This document shows positions 43,676 through 53,042 of a DNA stretch of 64,000 nt, in pieces. The notes beneath the pieces were generated by a model that saw only the letters and a program-made list of their open reading frames with translations, was not told the DNA's origin and searched no databases. This DNA is from Spirochaetota bacterium (GTDB lineage Bacteria > Spirochaetota > Spirochaetia > Treponematales > Treponemataceae). How positions within the stretch are numbered: the stretch's first letter is position 1; each line of letters begins with the position of its first letter. The stretch spans positions 1 through 64,000 of the forward strand of contig JAEXRH010000002.1 of assembly GCA_023438065.1 (NCBI GenBank), in the 5' to 3' direction. The position numbers were made by a program, and so were the translations under genes.

Positions 43676-45028
43676 ATGCGCAAGATAGGTATGACTGTCG
43701 TCATCACGCTTTCCCTCGCCGTGGCGTCCCCGTTCGCGGAGACGGCGGGAGGCGACGCGGCCACTGACGTGACCCCGGCTACCACGCCGGGCAGTCACGC
43801 CGGGAGTACCGATAGTTCCCCCATGACCCTCGCGGCCTGCCGCGAGGCGGCACTCGCGCGAAATCCCCTCGCGCGGGAACGGGCGATCATCGAGCGGACG
43901 CTCGACCTCTCGGTCTCTCTCGCGACGCGCGAGCTGTTCCCGAAGGTCGGGATCACGGCGAAGGCGACGACGCAGTCGGACTCGATGGATATCTCGATAC
44001 CGCCGCTCGGCCTTTCGATGAGCCAGGACCCGGAACAATACCAGCTCGCGGCCGAGATCTCGCAAACCATCTATGACGGAGGGCTTTCGTCCGCGAAAAA
44101 GCAGGGCGCGCGCGCGGGCGTCCTCGTCGACGGGCGAAAGCTCGACGTGGATCTCGATTCCCTCGCGTCGCGGGTCGATTCTCTTTTCTTCGGGGTTCTT
44201 TTCGTCGACGCCCAACTCGCGCAGAACGCGCTTCTCGTCGAGGATCTCTCCGTGAATCGCTCCCGGGTCACCGCGATGGTCGACGCGGGAAACGCGAGTA
44301 AATCCGATCTCGCTTCCGTCGAGGTGGAGATCCTCAAGGCGCGCCAGGCCCGCGCCGAGCTTGAGTCGACGCGAGCCGCGCTCGTCGGAAGCCTGTCGAT
44401 TCTTGCCGGCGACGTCGGGCAAGAATCTTCGTTCGAGACGCCTCCGCGGCCGGGAAACCTTTCCGGCGGCGTCGGCTCGCGCGGCGAGTTCGCGCTCTTC
44501 GCGGCCCAGGAAGGCCTTGCCGAAAGCGCGAAGGCCGCATCCGTCGCGCAGGCGATGCCCCGGCTTTCCGCGTTCGCGCAGGTCGGTTACGGGAAACCGG
44601 CGCTCAACATGCTCTCCGACGCGGCCGATCCCTTCTGGGTCGTCGGACTCCGCGCGAATTGGGCGCTTGACGCCTTCTACGCGCTCCCGCTCAACCTTGA
44701 AAAGGCGGACCGTCAGGCCGAGCTCTTCCGGTTGAAACGCGACGCGTTCGCGCTTTCCGCGGAACAGGACGCGGTCAAGGCCCGCTCCGACGTCGCGAAA
44801 TACGCGCGGCTCGTCGGCGACGACGACGAAATAATCGCGCTCCGCGGATCGATCAGACGATCGGCCGAGAGCAAGTACGAGAACGGGACGATATCGGTGA
44901 GCGATCTCCTTCGCGAGATCGCGGCCGAGCATCTCGCGCGGCAGACGAAGCGCCTTCACGAGATACAGCTTCTTGGCGCGGAGTACTCGCTCGAGACCGC
45001 GCTCGGCAAGAGGGGGAAAGGACGATGA
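43676..45028 (+). CDS. TolC-type outer membrane efflux protein
   Basis: Outer-membrane channel of a tripartite exporter. The protein has 450 residues with a signal peptide (MRKIGMTVVITLSLAVASPFA, cleavage near 21). After a Thr/Ala/Gly-rich linker, two homologous halves of long amphipathic helices can be seen: MTLAACREAALARNPLARERAIIERTL and RGEFALFAAQEGLAESAKAASVAQAMPRLSAFAQVGYG. It overlaps the next gene (HlyD type) by four bases. AAGGAGTAG precedes the ATG. It is more divergent than classical TolC and probably dedicated to this ABC exporter. Confidence 0.85.
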   Translation: MRKIGMTVVITLSLAVASPFAETAGGDAATDVTPATTPGSHAGSTDSSPMTLAACREAALARNPLARERAIIERTLDLSVSLATRELFPKVGITAKATTQSDSMDISIPPLGLSMSQDPEQYQLAAEISQTIYDGGLSSAKKQGARAGVLVDGRKLDVDLDSLASRVDSLFFGVLFVDAQLAQNALLVEDLSVNRSRVTAMVDAGNASKSDLASVEVEILKARQARAELESTRAALVGSLSILAGDVGQESSFETPPRPGNLSGGVGSRGEFALFAAQEGLAESAKAASVAQAMPRLSAFAQVGYGKPALNMLSDAADPFWVVGLRANWALDAFYALPLNLEKADRQAELFRLKRDAFALSAEQDAVKARSDVAKYARLVGDDDEIIALRGSIRRSAESKYENGTISVSDLLREIAAEHLARQTKRLHEIQLLGAEYSLETALGKRGKGR

Positions 45029-45987
45029 ACGGGATCACTGAACGGATTGGCGCGGGTGTCCGCGTCGCCGCGCTCGCGGCACTCGCCTTGACGCTGGCCG
45101 CGTGTTCCGGAAACGGCATGGACGGGGACGCCCAGGGAACCTTCGAGGCGACCGAGGTGGTCGTTTCCGCCGAGGCGACCGGGCGCATTCTCGCCTTTAC
45201 GGCCGACGAGGGAATCTCCGTCGCCTCGGGCGAGATCGTCGGGAACGTCGAGGATACACAGCTCGCGCTCAGGCGAAAGCAGCTCGTCGCGAGCAGGGGG
45301 AGCGTGGAAAGCAGGAGGCCGGACGTCGCCGTGCAGATCGCGGCGCTCGAGCAGCAGATCGCGACCGCGGAGACCGAGCGTCGCCGCGTCGAGAAACTCA
45401 TCGCGTCGGACGCCGCGGGAAGAAAACAGCTCGACGACGCGAACGCGCAGATCGAGACGCTTCGCCGTCAGCTCGCGGCGCAACGGTCGACCCTCGAGGC
45501 GAGTTCGCGCGGAATCAGCGACGAGCGCGCGGCGCTCGACTGGCAGATCGCGCAGCTCGACGACCAGATCGCTAAGTGCGCCATCACGAGCCCGATCGGG
45601 GGTACGGTCCTCGAGAAATACGCGGAGCGCGGGGAGTTCGCGCTTCCCGGGAAGGCCCTCTTCAAGGTCGCCGACCTCGACCGGATGACGCTCCGCGCCT
45701 ACGTCGTCGCGTCCCAGCTCTCCGGCGTAACGGTCGGCTCGCGCGCGATCGTGACCGTCGACGAGGGAGGTAAGGAAGCGCGGAAATACGACGGGACCGT
45801 CGCGTGGATATCGGGCAAGGCGGAGTTCACCCCGAAGACGATCCAGACGAAGGACGAGCGCGAAAACCTCGTGTACGCGGTGAAGATCGCGGTCACAAAC
45901 GACGGTTTCATCAGGATCGGGATGTACGGCTCCGCGCGCTTCGACGTGAACGCGGGTTCAGGCAAGGACGGGACGGCCCGTGAGTGA
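45025..45987 (+). CDS. HlyD family periplasmic adaptor, lipoprotein
   Basis: Links the inner-membrane ABC exporter to the outer-membrane channel. The protein has 320 residues; the lipobox TLAAC gives Cys 27. A biotinyl-lipoyl half-motif (VVVSAEATGRILAFTADEGISVASGEIVG) leads to a coiled-coil hairpin of about 100 residues (LRRKQLVASRGS to LDWQIAQLDDQI), the second lipoyl half (AKCAITSPIGGTVLEKYAERGEFALPGKALFKV) and a beta barrel. It is similar in layout to YbhG. It overlaps the next ATPase gene by eight bases. Confidence 0.9.
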   Translation: MNGITERIGAGVRVAALAALALTLAACSGNGMDGDAQGTFEATEVVVSAEATGRILAFTADEGISVASGEIVGNVEDTQLALRRKQLVASRGSVESRRPDVAVQIAALEQQIATAETERRRVEKLIASDAAGRKQLDDANAQIETLRRQLAAQRSTLEASSRGISDERAALDWQIAQLDDQIAKCAITSPIGGTVLEKYAERGEFALPGKALFKVADLDRMTLRAYVVASQLSGVTVGSRAIVTVDEGGKEARKYDGTVAWISGKAEFTPKTIQTKDERENLVYAVKIAVTNDGFIRIGMYGSARFDVNAGSGKDGTARE

Positions 45988-46906
45988 AGCCGACGCGGTC
46001 GTCGTCGAGTCGCTCGCCCGCTCGTACGGCCCGGTAGCGGCCCTCGCGGGCGTGTCATTCTCTGCGCGGAAAGGCGAGATCCTCGGGATCATCGGCCCCG
46101 ACGGCGCGGGGAAGACGACGCTCTTCAGGATACTCGCGACGCTCATCCTTCCCGGCTCGGGACGAGCGGCGGTATGCGGGCGCGACGTCGTCGGGGAGTA
46201 TCGGGAGATCAGGAGCCTCGTCGGCTACATGCCCGGGCGTTTTTCGCTCTATCAGGATCTCACCGTCCGCGAGAACCTCGAGTTTTTCGCGAGCGTGTTC
46301 GGCGCGCGCGTCGAGGACAATCGACATCTCGTCGAGGAGATCTACGCGCAGATAGAGCCCTTCGCCGACCGGCGCGCGGGAGCGCTCTCGGGCGGGATGA
46401 AGCAGAAGCTCGCGCTTTCGTGCGCGCTCATTCACCGGCCCGAAGTTCTCTTTCTCGACGAGCCGACGACGGGCGTCGACCCGGTTTCTCGGCGCGAGTT
46501 CTGGGACATGCTCGCGAAGCTCAAGGCCTCGGGGATATGCGTACTCGTCTCGACGCCGTACATGGACGAGGCGGCCCTGTGCGACCGGGTCGCGCTCATG
46601 AGCGAAGGGCGGTTTCTTGCCCTCGACGCGCCCGCGGCGATCGCTTCCGGTTTCCGGGGCGATCTTTTCGCGGTGCGCGGCTCGCGCATGGCGCGCCTCC
46701 TTCCGGCGATCAGGAGCATCGAGGGCGTCGCGTCCTGCTTCGCCTTCGGCGACGCGCATCACGTGACGGTAGAGCCCGGCGCGATCGACGAGGCGGGTCT
46801 TGCCCGGGAACTCGCCCGGCTCGGGTTCGCGGACGCGGTAGCGCGACGCATCGAGCCCGGCATGGAGGATTCCTTCATGAATATCGCGGGGAGGGAAGCG
46901 CGATGA
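45980..46906 (+). CDS. ABC exporter ATPase, first of two
   Basis: Cytoplasmic ATPase of 308 residues. Walker A is GPDGAGKTT, signature LSGGMKQ, Walker B VLFLDEPTTGVDP. A Gly in place of Asn precedes the Asp in the P-loop (GPDGAGKTT, not the more common GxNGAGKTT), as in the first half of E. coli YbhF. The C-terminal 80 residues form a regulatory tail. It overlaps the next ATPase by four bases, so the pair corresponds to a split YbhF. It works with the two permeases downstream. Confidence 0.9.
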   Translation: MSEADAVVVESLARSYGPVAALAGVSFSARKGEILGIIGPDGAGKTTLFRILATLILPGSGRAAVCGRDVVGEYREIRSLVGYMPGRFSLYQDLTVRENLEFFASVFGARVEDNRHLVEEIYAQIEPFADRRAGALSGGMKQKLALSCALIHRPEVLFLDEPTTGVDPVSRREFWDMLAKLKASGICVLVSTPYMDEAALCDRVALMSEGRFLALDAPAAIASGFRGDLFAVRGSRMARLLPAIRSIEGVASCFAFGDAHHVTVEPGAIDEAGLARELARLGFADAVARRIEPGMEDSFMNIAGREAR

Positions 46907-47643
46907 GCGAGGCGATACGGGCCGTCGGGCTCACGAAGCGGTTCGGCGACTTTACGGCGGTCGATCATATCTCCTTCGCCGTCGCCGAGGGCGAGATCTT
47001 CGGCTTTCTCGGGGCGAACGGCGCGGGGAAGACGACCGCGATGCGCATACTCTCGGGGCTCAGCAAGCCCACCGAGGGCGACGCGTTCGTCGCCGGGCTC
47101 GACGTCAGGAAGGAGAGCGAGCGGATCAAGCGGAAAATCGGGTACATGAGCCAGAAGTTCGCTCTCTACGACGACCTCACCGTGCGCGAGAATATCAGGC
47201 TGTACGCCGGCATCTACGGGGTCAGGCACGACGAGATCGCCCTCAGGACCGAGGAGCTTCTCGCCCGGCTCGGATTTCTCAAGGAAGCGGACGCGCGCGT
47301 CGCGTCGCTTCCGCTCGGCTGGAAGCAGAAGCTCGCGTTCTCGGTTTCGGTATTCCACGATCCGAGGATCGTGTTTCTCGACGAGCCGACCGGCGGCGTC
47401 GACCCCGCCGCGCGCCGCCAGTTCTGGGAACTCATCTACGAGGTCGCCGAGCGGGGCATTACCGTGTTCGTGACGACGCATTACATGGACGAGGCAGAGT
47501 ACTGCGACCGCGTCTCGATCATGGTCGACGGGAGGATCGCCGCGCTCGACGCGCCGGCGGCGCTCAGGGTCTCGTACGGCGAGCCGACGATGGACGGCGT
47601 ATTCCGGAAGATCGCGCGTAACGCGACGCGAAAGGGGGACTGA
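46903..47643 (+). CDS. ABC exporter ATPase, second of two
   Basis: ATPase of 246 residues starting at ATG 46903, inside the stop of the previous gene. Walker A GANGAGKTT, signature region LPLGWKQKLAFSVS (the usual LSGG replaced by LPLGWKQ, a known variant in YbhF C-terminal halves), Walker B IVFLDEPTGGVDP. With the preceding gene it forms the nucleotide-binding pair that is a single fused protein in E. coli. Confidence 0.9.
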   Translation: MSEAIRAVGLTKRFGDFTAVDHISFAVAEGEIFGFLGANGAGKTTAMRILSGLSKPTEGDAFVAGLDVRKESERIKRKIGYMSQKFALYDDLTVRENIRLYAGIYGVRHDEIALRTEELLARLGFLKEADARVASLPLGWKQKLAFSVSVFHDPRIVFLDEPTGGVDPAARRQFWELIYEVAERGITVFVTTHYMDEAEYCDRVSIMVDGRIAALDAPAALRVSYGEPTMDGVFRKIARNATRKGD

Positions 47644-47648
47644 AAGTG

Positions 47649-48707
47649 ATGAACCGTTTCGCTTCGTTCGTCAGGAAGGAATTCGCGCATATCGCGCGCG
47701 ATCGCTGGACGATGGTCATCCTTCTCGTCCTTCCGGTCGTCATGCTCGTCCTCTTCGGATACGCGATCACAACCGAGGTCAGGAACATCGGGATGTACGT
47801 GTACGACCCGGTTCATGACGCGCGGAATTCCGCGATCGTCTCCGAGCTCGCCTCGAGCGAGTATTTCATCATGAAGGGATACCTCGCCTCGCCGAAGGAC
47901 GTCGACGGCGTTTTCCGCGAGGGGAGGGGACAGCTCGTCGTCGTGTTCTCGGCCGACGGCGTCGAGCTCGTCGCGGACGGCTCGGATCCGAACACCGCGG
48001 TGACGCTCGTCTCGTACGCGCAAGGGACGCTCGGCCGTTTTTTCGCGGGTAACGTCCCGTCGCGTATCGTCGCCGAGACGAAGCTCCTCTACAACCCTCG
48101 GATGAAAAGCGCCTTCTCGATCGTTCCCGGGGTCATGGGTATGATCCTCATGCTCATTTGCGCGATGATGACCTCGATATCGATCGCGCGCGAGAAGGAA
48201 AAGGGCACCATGGAGGTCCTTCTCGTCTCGCCGGTGAGGCCCCTGACGATCATCCTCGCGAAGACCGTGCCGTACCTCGCGGTAGCGCTCGTTAACCTCG
48301 CGACGATACTCCTTTTCTCCACGCTCGTGCTCGGGCTACCCATCAAGGGAAGCCTCTTTCTCCTGATCGCGGTGTCTCTTCTTTATATCGGCGTGTCGCT
48401 CGCGATCGGCCTTCTCGTCTCGGCGATCGCCGAGAGTCAGCTCGTCGCGCTGCTCGCCTCGGGCATGGGGCTCATGATGCCGGTAATTCTCCTCTCCGGG
48501 ATGATTTTCCCCGTGGAGAACATGCCCCTGTCGCTCAGGCTCATGTCGAACCTACTTCCCGCGCGGTGGTATATCGAGGCGACGCGGAAGATCATGATCA
48601 TGGGTCTCGGCCCCGCGTCGGTCGCGCGGGAAGTCGTCGTGCTCGTCTCGATGGGATCGGTCCTTGCCGCCCTCAGCGTCGGTAAATTCAAGACCAGACT
48701 GGAGTGA
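47649..48707 (+). CDS. ABC-2 type exporter permease, first of two
   Basis: Inner-membrane permease of 352 residues. A membrane segment at about 20-40 (MVILLVLPVVMLVLFGYAIT), a large extracytoplasmic domain (about 45-165), then five more segments, with the ABC-2 signature region REKEKGTMEVLLVSPV near 180. It resembles YbhS. ATG 47649 is used; a GTG one codon earlier is possible. It follows the second ATPase with a 5-base gap. Confidence 0.88.
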   Translation: MNRFASFVRKEFAHIARDRWTMVILLVLPVVMLVLFGYAITTEVRNIGMYVYDPVHDARNSAIVSELASSEYFIMKGYLASPKDVDGVFREGRGQLVVVFSADGVELVADGSDPNTAVTLVSYAQGTLGRFFAGNVPSRIVAETKLLYNPRMKSAFSIVPGVMGMILMLICAMMTSISIAREKEKGTMEVLLVSPVRPLTIILAKTVPYLAVALVNLATILLFSTLVLGLPIKGSLFLLIAVSLLYIGVSLAIGLLVSAIAESQLVALLASGMGLMMPVILLSGMIFPVENMPLSLRLMSNLLPARWYIEATRKIMIMGLGPASVAREVVVLVSMGSVLAALSVGKFKTRLE

Positions 48708-48712
48708 AGGCG

Positions 48713-49852
48713 ATGTTCAGGTACCTTCTCGAAAAGGAATTCAGGCAATTCTTCCGGAACGCGTTCGTTCTGCGATTCGTTCTCTTTTTTCCCGTCGTCG
48801 CGCTCGTCGCCTTTCCGCTCGCGGCGAACTTCGAGATCAGGAACATCGCGCTCGCGATCGTCGACTCCGACCGGAGCGAGGCTTCGCGGAGGCTCGCGGA
48901 TAAGGCGTACTCGTCGGGCTACTTCAGGGAGGCGGGATACGTCTTCTCTTACTCCGACGCGCTCGCGCTCGTCGAGGGCGAAAAGGCCGACGTCGTGCTC
49001 GAGATCCCGCGCGGTTTCGCCGGATCGCTCGCGCGCGGCGAAAGAGCGCGCGTCATGATAAGCGCGAACGCCATGAACGGCATGAAAGGCGGGCTCGGAA
49101 CGGCCTATCTTTCGGTGATTGTCTCGGACTTCGGCGCGTCGCTCGTCTCCGAGGAGGGGAAGTCTTCGACCTCCGCTCAGGCGCGGGGAATGGCCGCGCA
49201 AGCGCGCGCGGCGTCGATCGCGGTGAGTCCCCTGTACCGGTATAACCCGTTCATGAAATACACCGTGTACATGATACCGGCGATCATGGTCATGCTCCTG
49301 ACGATGTTCTCGGGGTTTCTTCCCGCGCTCAACATCGTCTCGGAGAAGGAGAAAGGGACGATCGAGCAGATGAACGTGACCCCGGTCAGGAGAAGCGCGC
49401 TCATCCTCGCGAAGCTCGTCCCGTACTGGGCCGTCTGCTTCGTAGCGCTCTCCGTCGGGTGCGTCATCGTAGCAGCGGCCTACGGCCTGCGCTCCCTTGG
49501 CGGTTACGGGATTCTCTATATATTCGCCTCTCTCTTCGTGGTCGCGATGTCGGGATTCGGGCTCGTCATCTCGAACTACGCGAAGAGCATCCAGCAGGCG
49601 ATGTTCATGATGTTCTTCTTCGTGATCACCTTCATCCTCATCTCCGGTCTCTATACGCCCCTCACGGGGATGCCCGCCTGGGCGCAAGGGTTAAGCCACG
49701 CGAGCCCCTTGCGCTACATGATCGAGTCTTTCAGGATGATCTTCCTCAAGGGAAGCGGGTTGTGGGAGCTCAGGTGGCGCTTTCTCGCGCTCCTCGGTTT
49801 CGCCGTCGTTTTTAACGGGTGGGCCATCCTGAGTTACCGGAAGACGGACTGA
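48713..49852 (+). CDS. ABC-2 type exporter permease, second of two
   Basis: Permease of 379 residues resembling YbhR. Same layout as its neighbour: one N-terminal membrane segment, an extracytoplasmic domain, then five segments, with SEKEKGTIEQMNVTPVRRSALILAKLVPYW as the ABC-2 coupling region. GGAG at 48701 supports ATG 48713; GTG at 48704 overlaps the previous stop. It is the last gene of the exporter operon. A drug or lipophilic toxin is the probable cargo, by analogy with YbhGFSR. Confidence 0.88.
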   Translation: MFRYLLEKEFRQFFRNAFVLRFVLFFPVVALVAFPLAANFEIRNIALAIVDSDRSEASRRLADKAYSSGYFREAGYVFSYSDALALVEGEKADVVLEIPRGFAGSLARGERARVMISANAMNGMKGGLGTAYLSVIVSDFGASLVSEEGKSSTSAQARGMAAQARAASIAVSPLYRYNPFMKYTVYMIPAIMVMLLTMFSGFLPALNIVSEKEKGTIEQMNVTPVRRSALILAKLVPYWAVCFVALSVGCVIVAAAYGLRSLGGYGILYIFASLFVVAMSGFGLVISNYAKSIQQAMFMMFFFVITFILISGLYTPLTGMPAWAQGLSHASPLRYMIESFRMIFLKGSGLWELRWRFLALLGFAVVFNGWAILSYRKTD

Positions 49853-49889
49853 TGGCCGGAACCGCGCGCGATTGTACCGGGGATCTGAT

Positions 49890-49906
49890 CGCCCGTTAAC
49901 CGGGCG
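49890..49906. terminator. Hairpin between convergent genes
   Basis: CGCCCG-TTAAC-CGGGCG is followed by CGTTTCCTT, a poor T-run. It probably serves the exporter operon and lies seven bases from the end of the convergent Na/Pi gene. Confidence 0.45.
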
Positions 49907-49913
49907 CGTTTCC

Positions 49914-51584
49914 TTATTTCGTTTCGCGGAGCGCTATGGCGACCGAGTAGGCGTTGTCGCCGATCTTCTCGATGTGCCTGATGAGGTCGATGAACTGAAG
50001 CTCGGTCTTGACGTCGGCCCCTTCCTTGATGCGCCTGCGGGCGATCTTCTTGAGTCCCGCCCGGCACGCGTCGACGCGGTTTTCGTATTCCGCGGCGTGA
50101 GCGAGGTCCTCCTCGGAGAGGGGTTTGCCGACCTTCGACGTGACGAACGAAAGGAACTCGAGCGCGAGCTCGGTGAAGGGGTCGAGCTGCCCGATGAGCT
50201 CGGAGCCGAACTGGTATCCCTTCCTCGCCGCCTTCTCCTGCGCGGCCGCCATGGTGTCGCAAACGCCCGCGATGCCGTCGAAGTCGTTCGTCAGCCTGAG
50301 GGCGATCCCGATGTTGTCGCGGGATTTCTCCGCGATGTCCTGCCTGGCGATCTCGAGAAGGAACGCCGACACGCCGTCGCGGACGCTCGCGGCGTACGCG
50401 CGATGTTTCGCGAACCATTCGATCGTTCCCTCGTTCCATTCGCGCTTTCCGGAAAGCTCGTCGTGAAAGCGCCTGAGCATCGTCTCGGAAACGCGCGCGA
50501 GCTCGGCGATGTCGGCTCGCGCCTTCGCCATGTTGAGCTCGGGGCTCTCGAGGAGGGGCGTGGGCTGATACTTGAGCTTGAGGAACTCGTCCTCGCCGGG
50601 CTTCGGCTTGATCACGCGCTCGAGGAAGGCCGCGTACTGGCGGACGAAGGGAAGGAGCACGACGGTGTTTATCGCGTTGAATACCGTGTGGATCATCGCG
50701 ATGTGCACGCCGGCGGAGGCGGCCGTGATCGGGCCGGGAACGATCAGGTCGACGAGCGTTATGAACGGCCTGAAAACGACGAGAACCCACAGGGTTCCGA
50801 CCACGTTGAACATGATGTGCGCCCAGGCGGCGCGTTTCGCGTTGGTGCCCGCGCCGAGCGAGACGAGGAAGGAATCGAAGGTCGTGCCGATATTCGCGCC
50901 GAGCGTGATCGCCGCGGCCATCTCGAAGTTGAGGATTCCCTTCGCGGCGAGGCCGATGACGATGGCGATCGTGGCGCTCGAGGCGTTGATGAGCATCGTG
51001 AAGACGATACCCGCGAGCACGCAAAGGACGAGGGCGATCTCGCCCCTGTTCGCGAAATCGGCGAGGAAGAGGAGGGCGTCGGGCGAGGGATCGGGTATCG
51101 CGTGCGCGAGATAGTCGAGCCCGAGGAAGATGAGCGCGAAGCCCATGAGGCCTTCGCCGTAGCTCACGAAGGCGTCCCCGCGCCGCTTGAGGAAGGTCAT
51201 GCCGTAGCCGATCCCGAAAAGCGGTATGGCGAGGAGCGCGATCGAGAATTTCTGCACCCCGACCGCCGCGATGATCCATCCCGTGAGCGTCGTTCCGATG
51301 TTCGCGCCCATGATGACGCCGATCGCCTGGATGAGGGTAAGCAGTCCCGCGTTGACGAAGGTGACGACCATGACGGTGGTTCCTGAGGACGACTGGATCA
51401 GGATCGTGACGATGACGCCGGTTAGCGTCGCGATAAAGCGGTTTTTCGTCATGAGATTGACCGTGCTTTGCAATCGGTCGCCCGCGGCGCGCTGGATGCC
51501 GTTTGAGCTCAGCTGCATGCCGTACATAAAGAGGGCAAGCGCTCCAAGCAGTTTGAAACTGATGACGATAATCGATCCTATCAT
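49914..51584 (-). CDS. Na/Pi cotransporter II-type protein with PhoU-like tail
   Basis: Predicted sodium-dependent phosphate transporter of the inner membrane, 556 residues. Residues 1-315 hold two inverted repeats of membrane helices with the paired QSSS-type motifs: TILIQSSSGTTVMVV near 60 and INASSATIAIVIGLA near 195. The tail (about 340-556) is all-helical with PhoU-like repeats (ARVSETMLRRFHDELSG, RLTNDFDGIAGVCDTMA, LIRHIEKIGDNAYSVAIAL). GGAGAGACC precedes ATG. An inverted repeat, TTACCG-N10-CGGTAA, is in its upstream region, shared with the divergent sulfur gene. Confidence 0.9.
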   Translation of the reverse strand: MIGSIIVISFKLLGALALFMYGMQLSSNGIQRAAGDRLQSTVNLMTKNRFIATLTGVIVTILIQSSSGTTVMVVTFVNAGLLTLIQAIGVIMGANIGTTLTGWIIAAVGVQKFSIALLAIPLFGIGYGMTFLKRRGDAFVSYGEGLMGFALIFLGLDYLAHAIPDPSPDALLFLADFANRGEIALVLCVLAGIVFTMLINASSATIAIVIGLAAKGILNFEMAAAITLGANIGTTFDSFLVSLGAGTNAKRAAWAHIMFNVVGTLWVLVVFRPFITLVDLIVPGPITAASAGVHIAMIHTVFNAINTVVLLPFVRQYAAFLERVIKPKPGEDEFLKLKYQPTPLLESPELNMAKARADIAELARVSETMLRRFHDELSGKREWNEGTIEWFAKHRAYAASVRDGVSAFLLEIARQDIAEKSRDNIGIALRLTNDFDGIAGVCDTMAAAQEKAARKGYQFGSELIGQLDPFTELALEFLSFVTSKVGKPLSEEDLAHAAEYENRVDACRAGLKKIARRRIKEGADVKTELQFIDLIRHIEKIGDNAYSVAIALRETK

Positions 51585-51614
51585 GGTCTCTCCGATATGG
51601 TATGGTAGGTTTCT

Positions 51615-51636
51615 TTACCGTAATAGTAACCGGTAA
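51615..51636. promoter_or_regulatory. Inverted repeat in the divergent Na/Pi-metB region
   Basis: TTACCG-N10-CGGTAA lies 31-52 bases upstream of the Na/Pi gene and about 110 bases upstream of the sulfur gene. It is a possible regulator site for either. Confidence 0.4.
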
Positions 51637-51686
51637 TATCTATTTAATAAATCCTCTCTGCGTTAGATTGTGCACCTTTTTTTCTC

Positions 51687-51715
51687 TTGATAACCTATAA
51701 AAAAGATAGTATAAA
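51687..51715 (+). promoter_or_regulatory. Promoter of the first PLP sulfur gene with embedded operator motif
   Basis: TTGATA (51687-51692), 17 bases, TATAAA (51710-51715). The motif ATAACCTAT-N6-GATAG (51690-51709) fills the spacer; a similar sequence is found reversed at the cysK start site. Confidence 0.65.
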
Positions 51716-51742
51716 TAGTTAAATACCCGTAACGGAGGAACT

Positions 51743-52879
51743 ATGCAGTTTGGAACCCGTTTGATCCATACCGGCCATGACATCGATCCCGCAACCGGGG
51801 CGCTCGGCACGCCGGTTTACCAGGTTTCTACCTTCGACCAGGGAAATCTCGAGGAAAAGCGCGAGTTCGACTACGCCCGCTCGGGGAATCCGACCCGGAA
51901 GGCGCTTGAGGAAACGATCGCGCAGCTCGAGGGCGGCGCGCGCGGCTTCGCGTTCGGGAGCGGAATGGCCGCGGTTTCCTCGGCGCTCGGCATCTTCTCC
52001 TCGGGGGACCACCTTATCGTCGCCGAGGATATCTATGGCGGCTCCTGGCGGGTGCTCAACACCTTTTTCAAACGGTGGGGCCTCGAGACGACCGCCGTGG
52101 ACGCGACCGACCCGATGGCGATCAGGGACGCGATCACGCCGAATACCCGCGCGCTTTTCCTGGAGACCCCTTCCAACCCCCTTCTCAAGATAACCGACAT
52201 CCGGTCCGCGGTCGCCGTCGCGAAGGAGGCGGGCCTTCTCACGATCGTGGACAACACCTTCATGACCCCCCTCCTCCAGCGGCCGCTCGAACTGGGCGCC
52301 GACATCGTCGTCCATTCGGCGACGAAGTTCCTCGGCGGCCACTCTGACGTCGTTTCCGGCCTCGCGGTCACGGCGAGCGAAGAGCTCGGTCGCCGCGTGT
52401 ACGCGGTGCAAAACGGCTTCGGCGGGATCGCCGGTCCCTGGGACTCCTGGCTCGTGCTTCGCGGGATCAAGACCCTCAAGGTCAGGCTCGAGGCCGAGGA
52501 ACGGGGAGCTCGCGAGATCGCACGGTTTCTCGAGTCCCATCCCGCGGTCGAACGGGTCTACTATCCCGGCCTCGAATCCCACCGGGGAAAGTTCATCCAC
52601 GACGCGCAGTCCTCGGGGGCCGGAGCCGTGCTTTCCTTCGCGACCAAAAGCCGGGAGCGCGCGCTCGCCTTTCTCGGGAAGACAACGCTCGCCGCCGCCG
52701 CGGTAAGCCTCGGGGGGGTGGAAACGATCGCCTCGTACCCGGTCAAGATGAGCCACGCGGCCATGCCCCCGGAGGAGCGCGACCGGCTCGGCATCACCGA
52801 TACCTTGATCCGGATATCCGTCGGACTGGAAGATCCCGAGGATCTCATCGCGGATTTCGACCGGGCGCTTTCCGGGTAG
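51743..52879 (+). CDS. PLP-dependent cystathionine gamma-synthase/lyase family enzyme
   Basis: Trans-sulfuration enzyme of 378 residues. The PLP Lys is 195 in HSATKFLGGHSDV. Other family blocks are YARSGNPTRKALE, FGSGMAAVSS, EDIYGGSWR, LETPSNPLLKITD and SLGGVETIASYP. The protein is closest in pattern to cystathionine beta-/gamma-lyases and MccB-like enzymes (GGHSDV and HAAMPPEER), but members of the family differ by few residues, so the exact reaction is not assigned. A strong ribosome site (CGGAGGAAC) precedes ATG. Confidence 0.85.
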   Translation: MQFGTRLIHTGHDIDPATGALGTPVYQVSTFDQGNLEEKREFDYARSGNPTRKALEETIAQLEGGARGFAFGSGMAAVSSALGIFSSGDHLIVAEDIYGGSWRVLNTFFKRWGLETTAVDATDPMAIRDAITPNTRALFLETPSNPLLKITDIRSAVAVAKEAGLLTIVDNTFMTPLLQRPLELGADIVVHSATKFLGGHSDVVSGLAVTASEELGRRVYAVQNGFGGIAGPWDSWLVLRGIKTLKVRLEAEERGAREIARFLESHPAVERVYYPGLESHRGKFIHDAQSSGAGAVLSFATKSRERALAFLGKTTLAAAAVSLGGVETIASYPVKMSHAAMPPEERDRLGITDTLIRISVGLEDPEDLIADFDRALSG

Positions 52880-52926
52880 GATCAGGTTTGTTTTTTTCGA
52901 TGGGTTACTTTAGCTTTGAAACATAC

Positions 52927-52935
52927 ATAACCTAT
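52927..52935 (+). promoter_or_regulatory. Half motif ATAACCTAT upstream of the second PLP gene
   Basis: The nine-base half site equals that in the first gene's promoter. GATATAG follows 11 bases later rather than GATAG at six, so the match is partial. Confidence 0.35.
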
Positions 52936-53042
52936 GCGTATTGTTGGATATAGTTTGGTATGTACGCATGTTTACCAAAAGACCTGGCCGAACGGGGACG
53001 TCGTTCCCGTATTCTGACCGCGAAAAACCACTGGGGGATACG

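Noticed and set aside
52941..53042. Longer start for the second PLP sulfur enzyme
   Set aside because: The added residues are not like the family, and a good ribosome site precedes ATG 53043.
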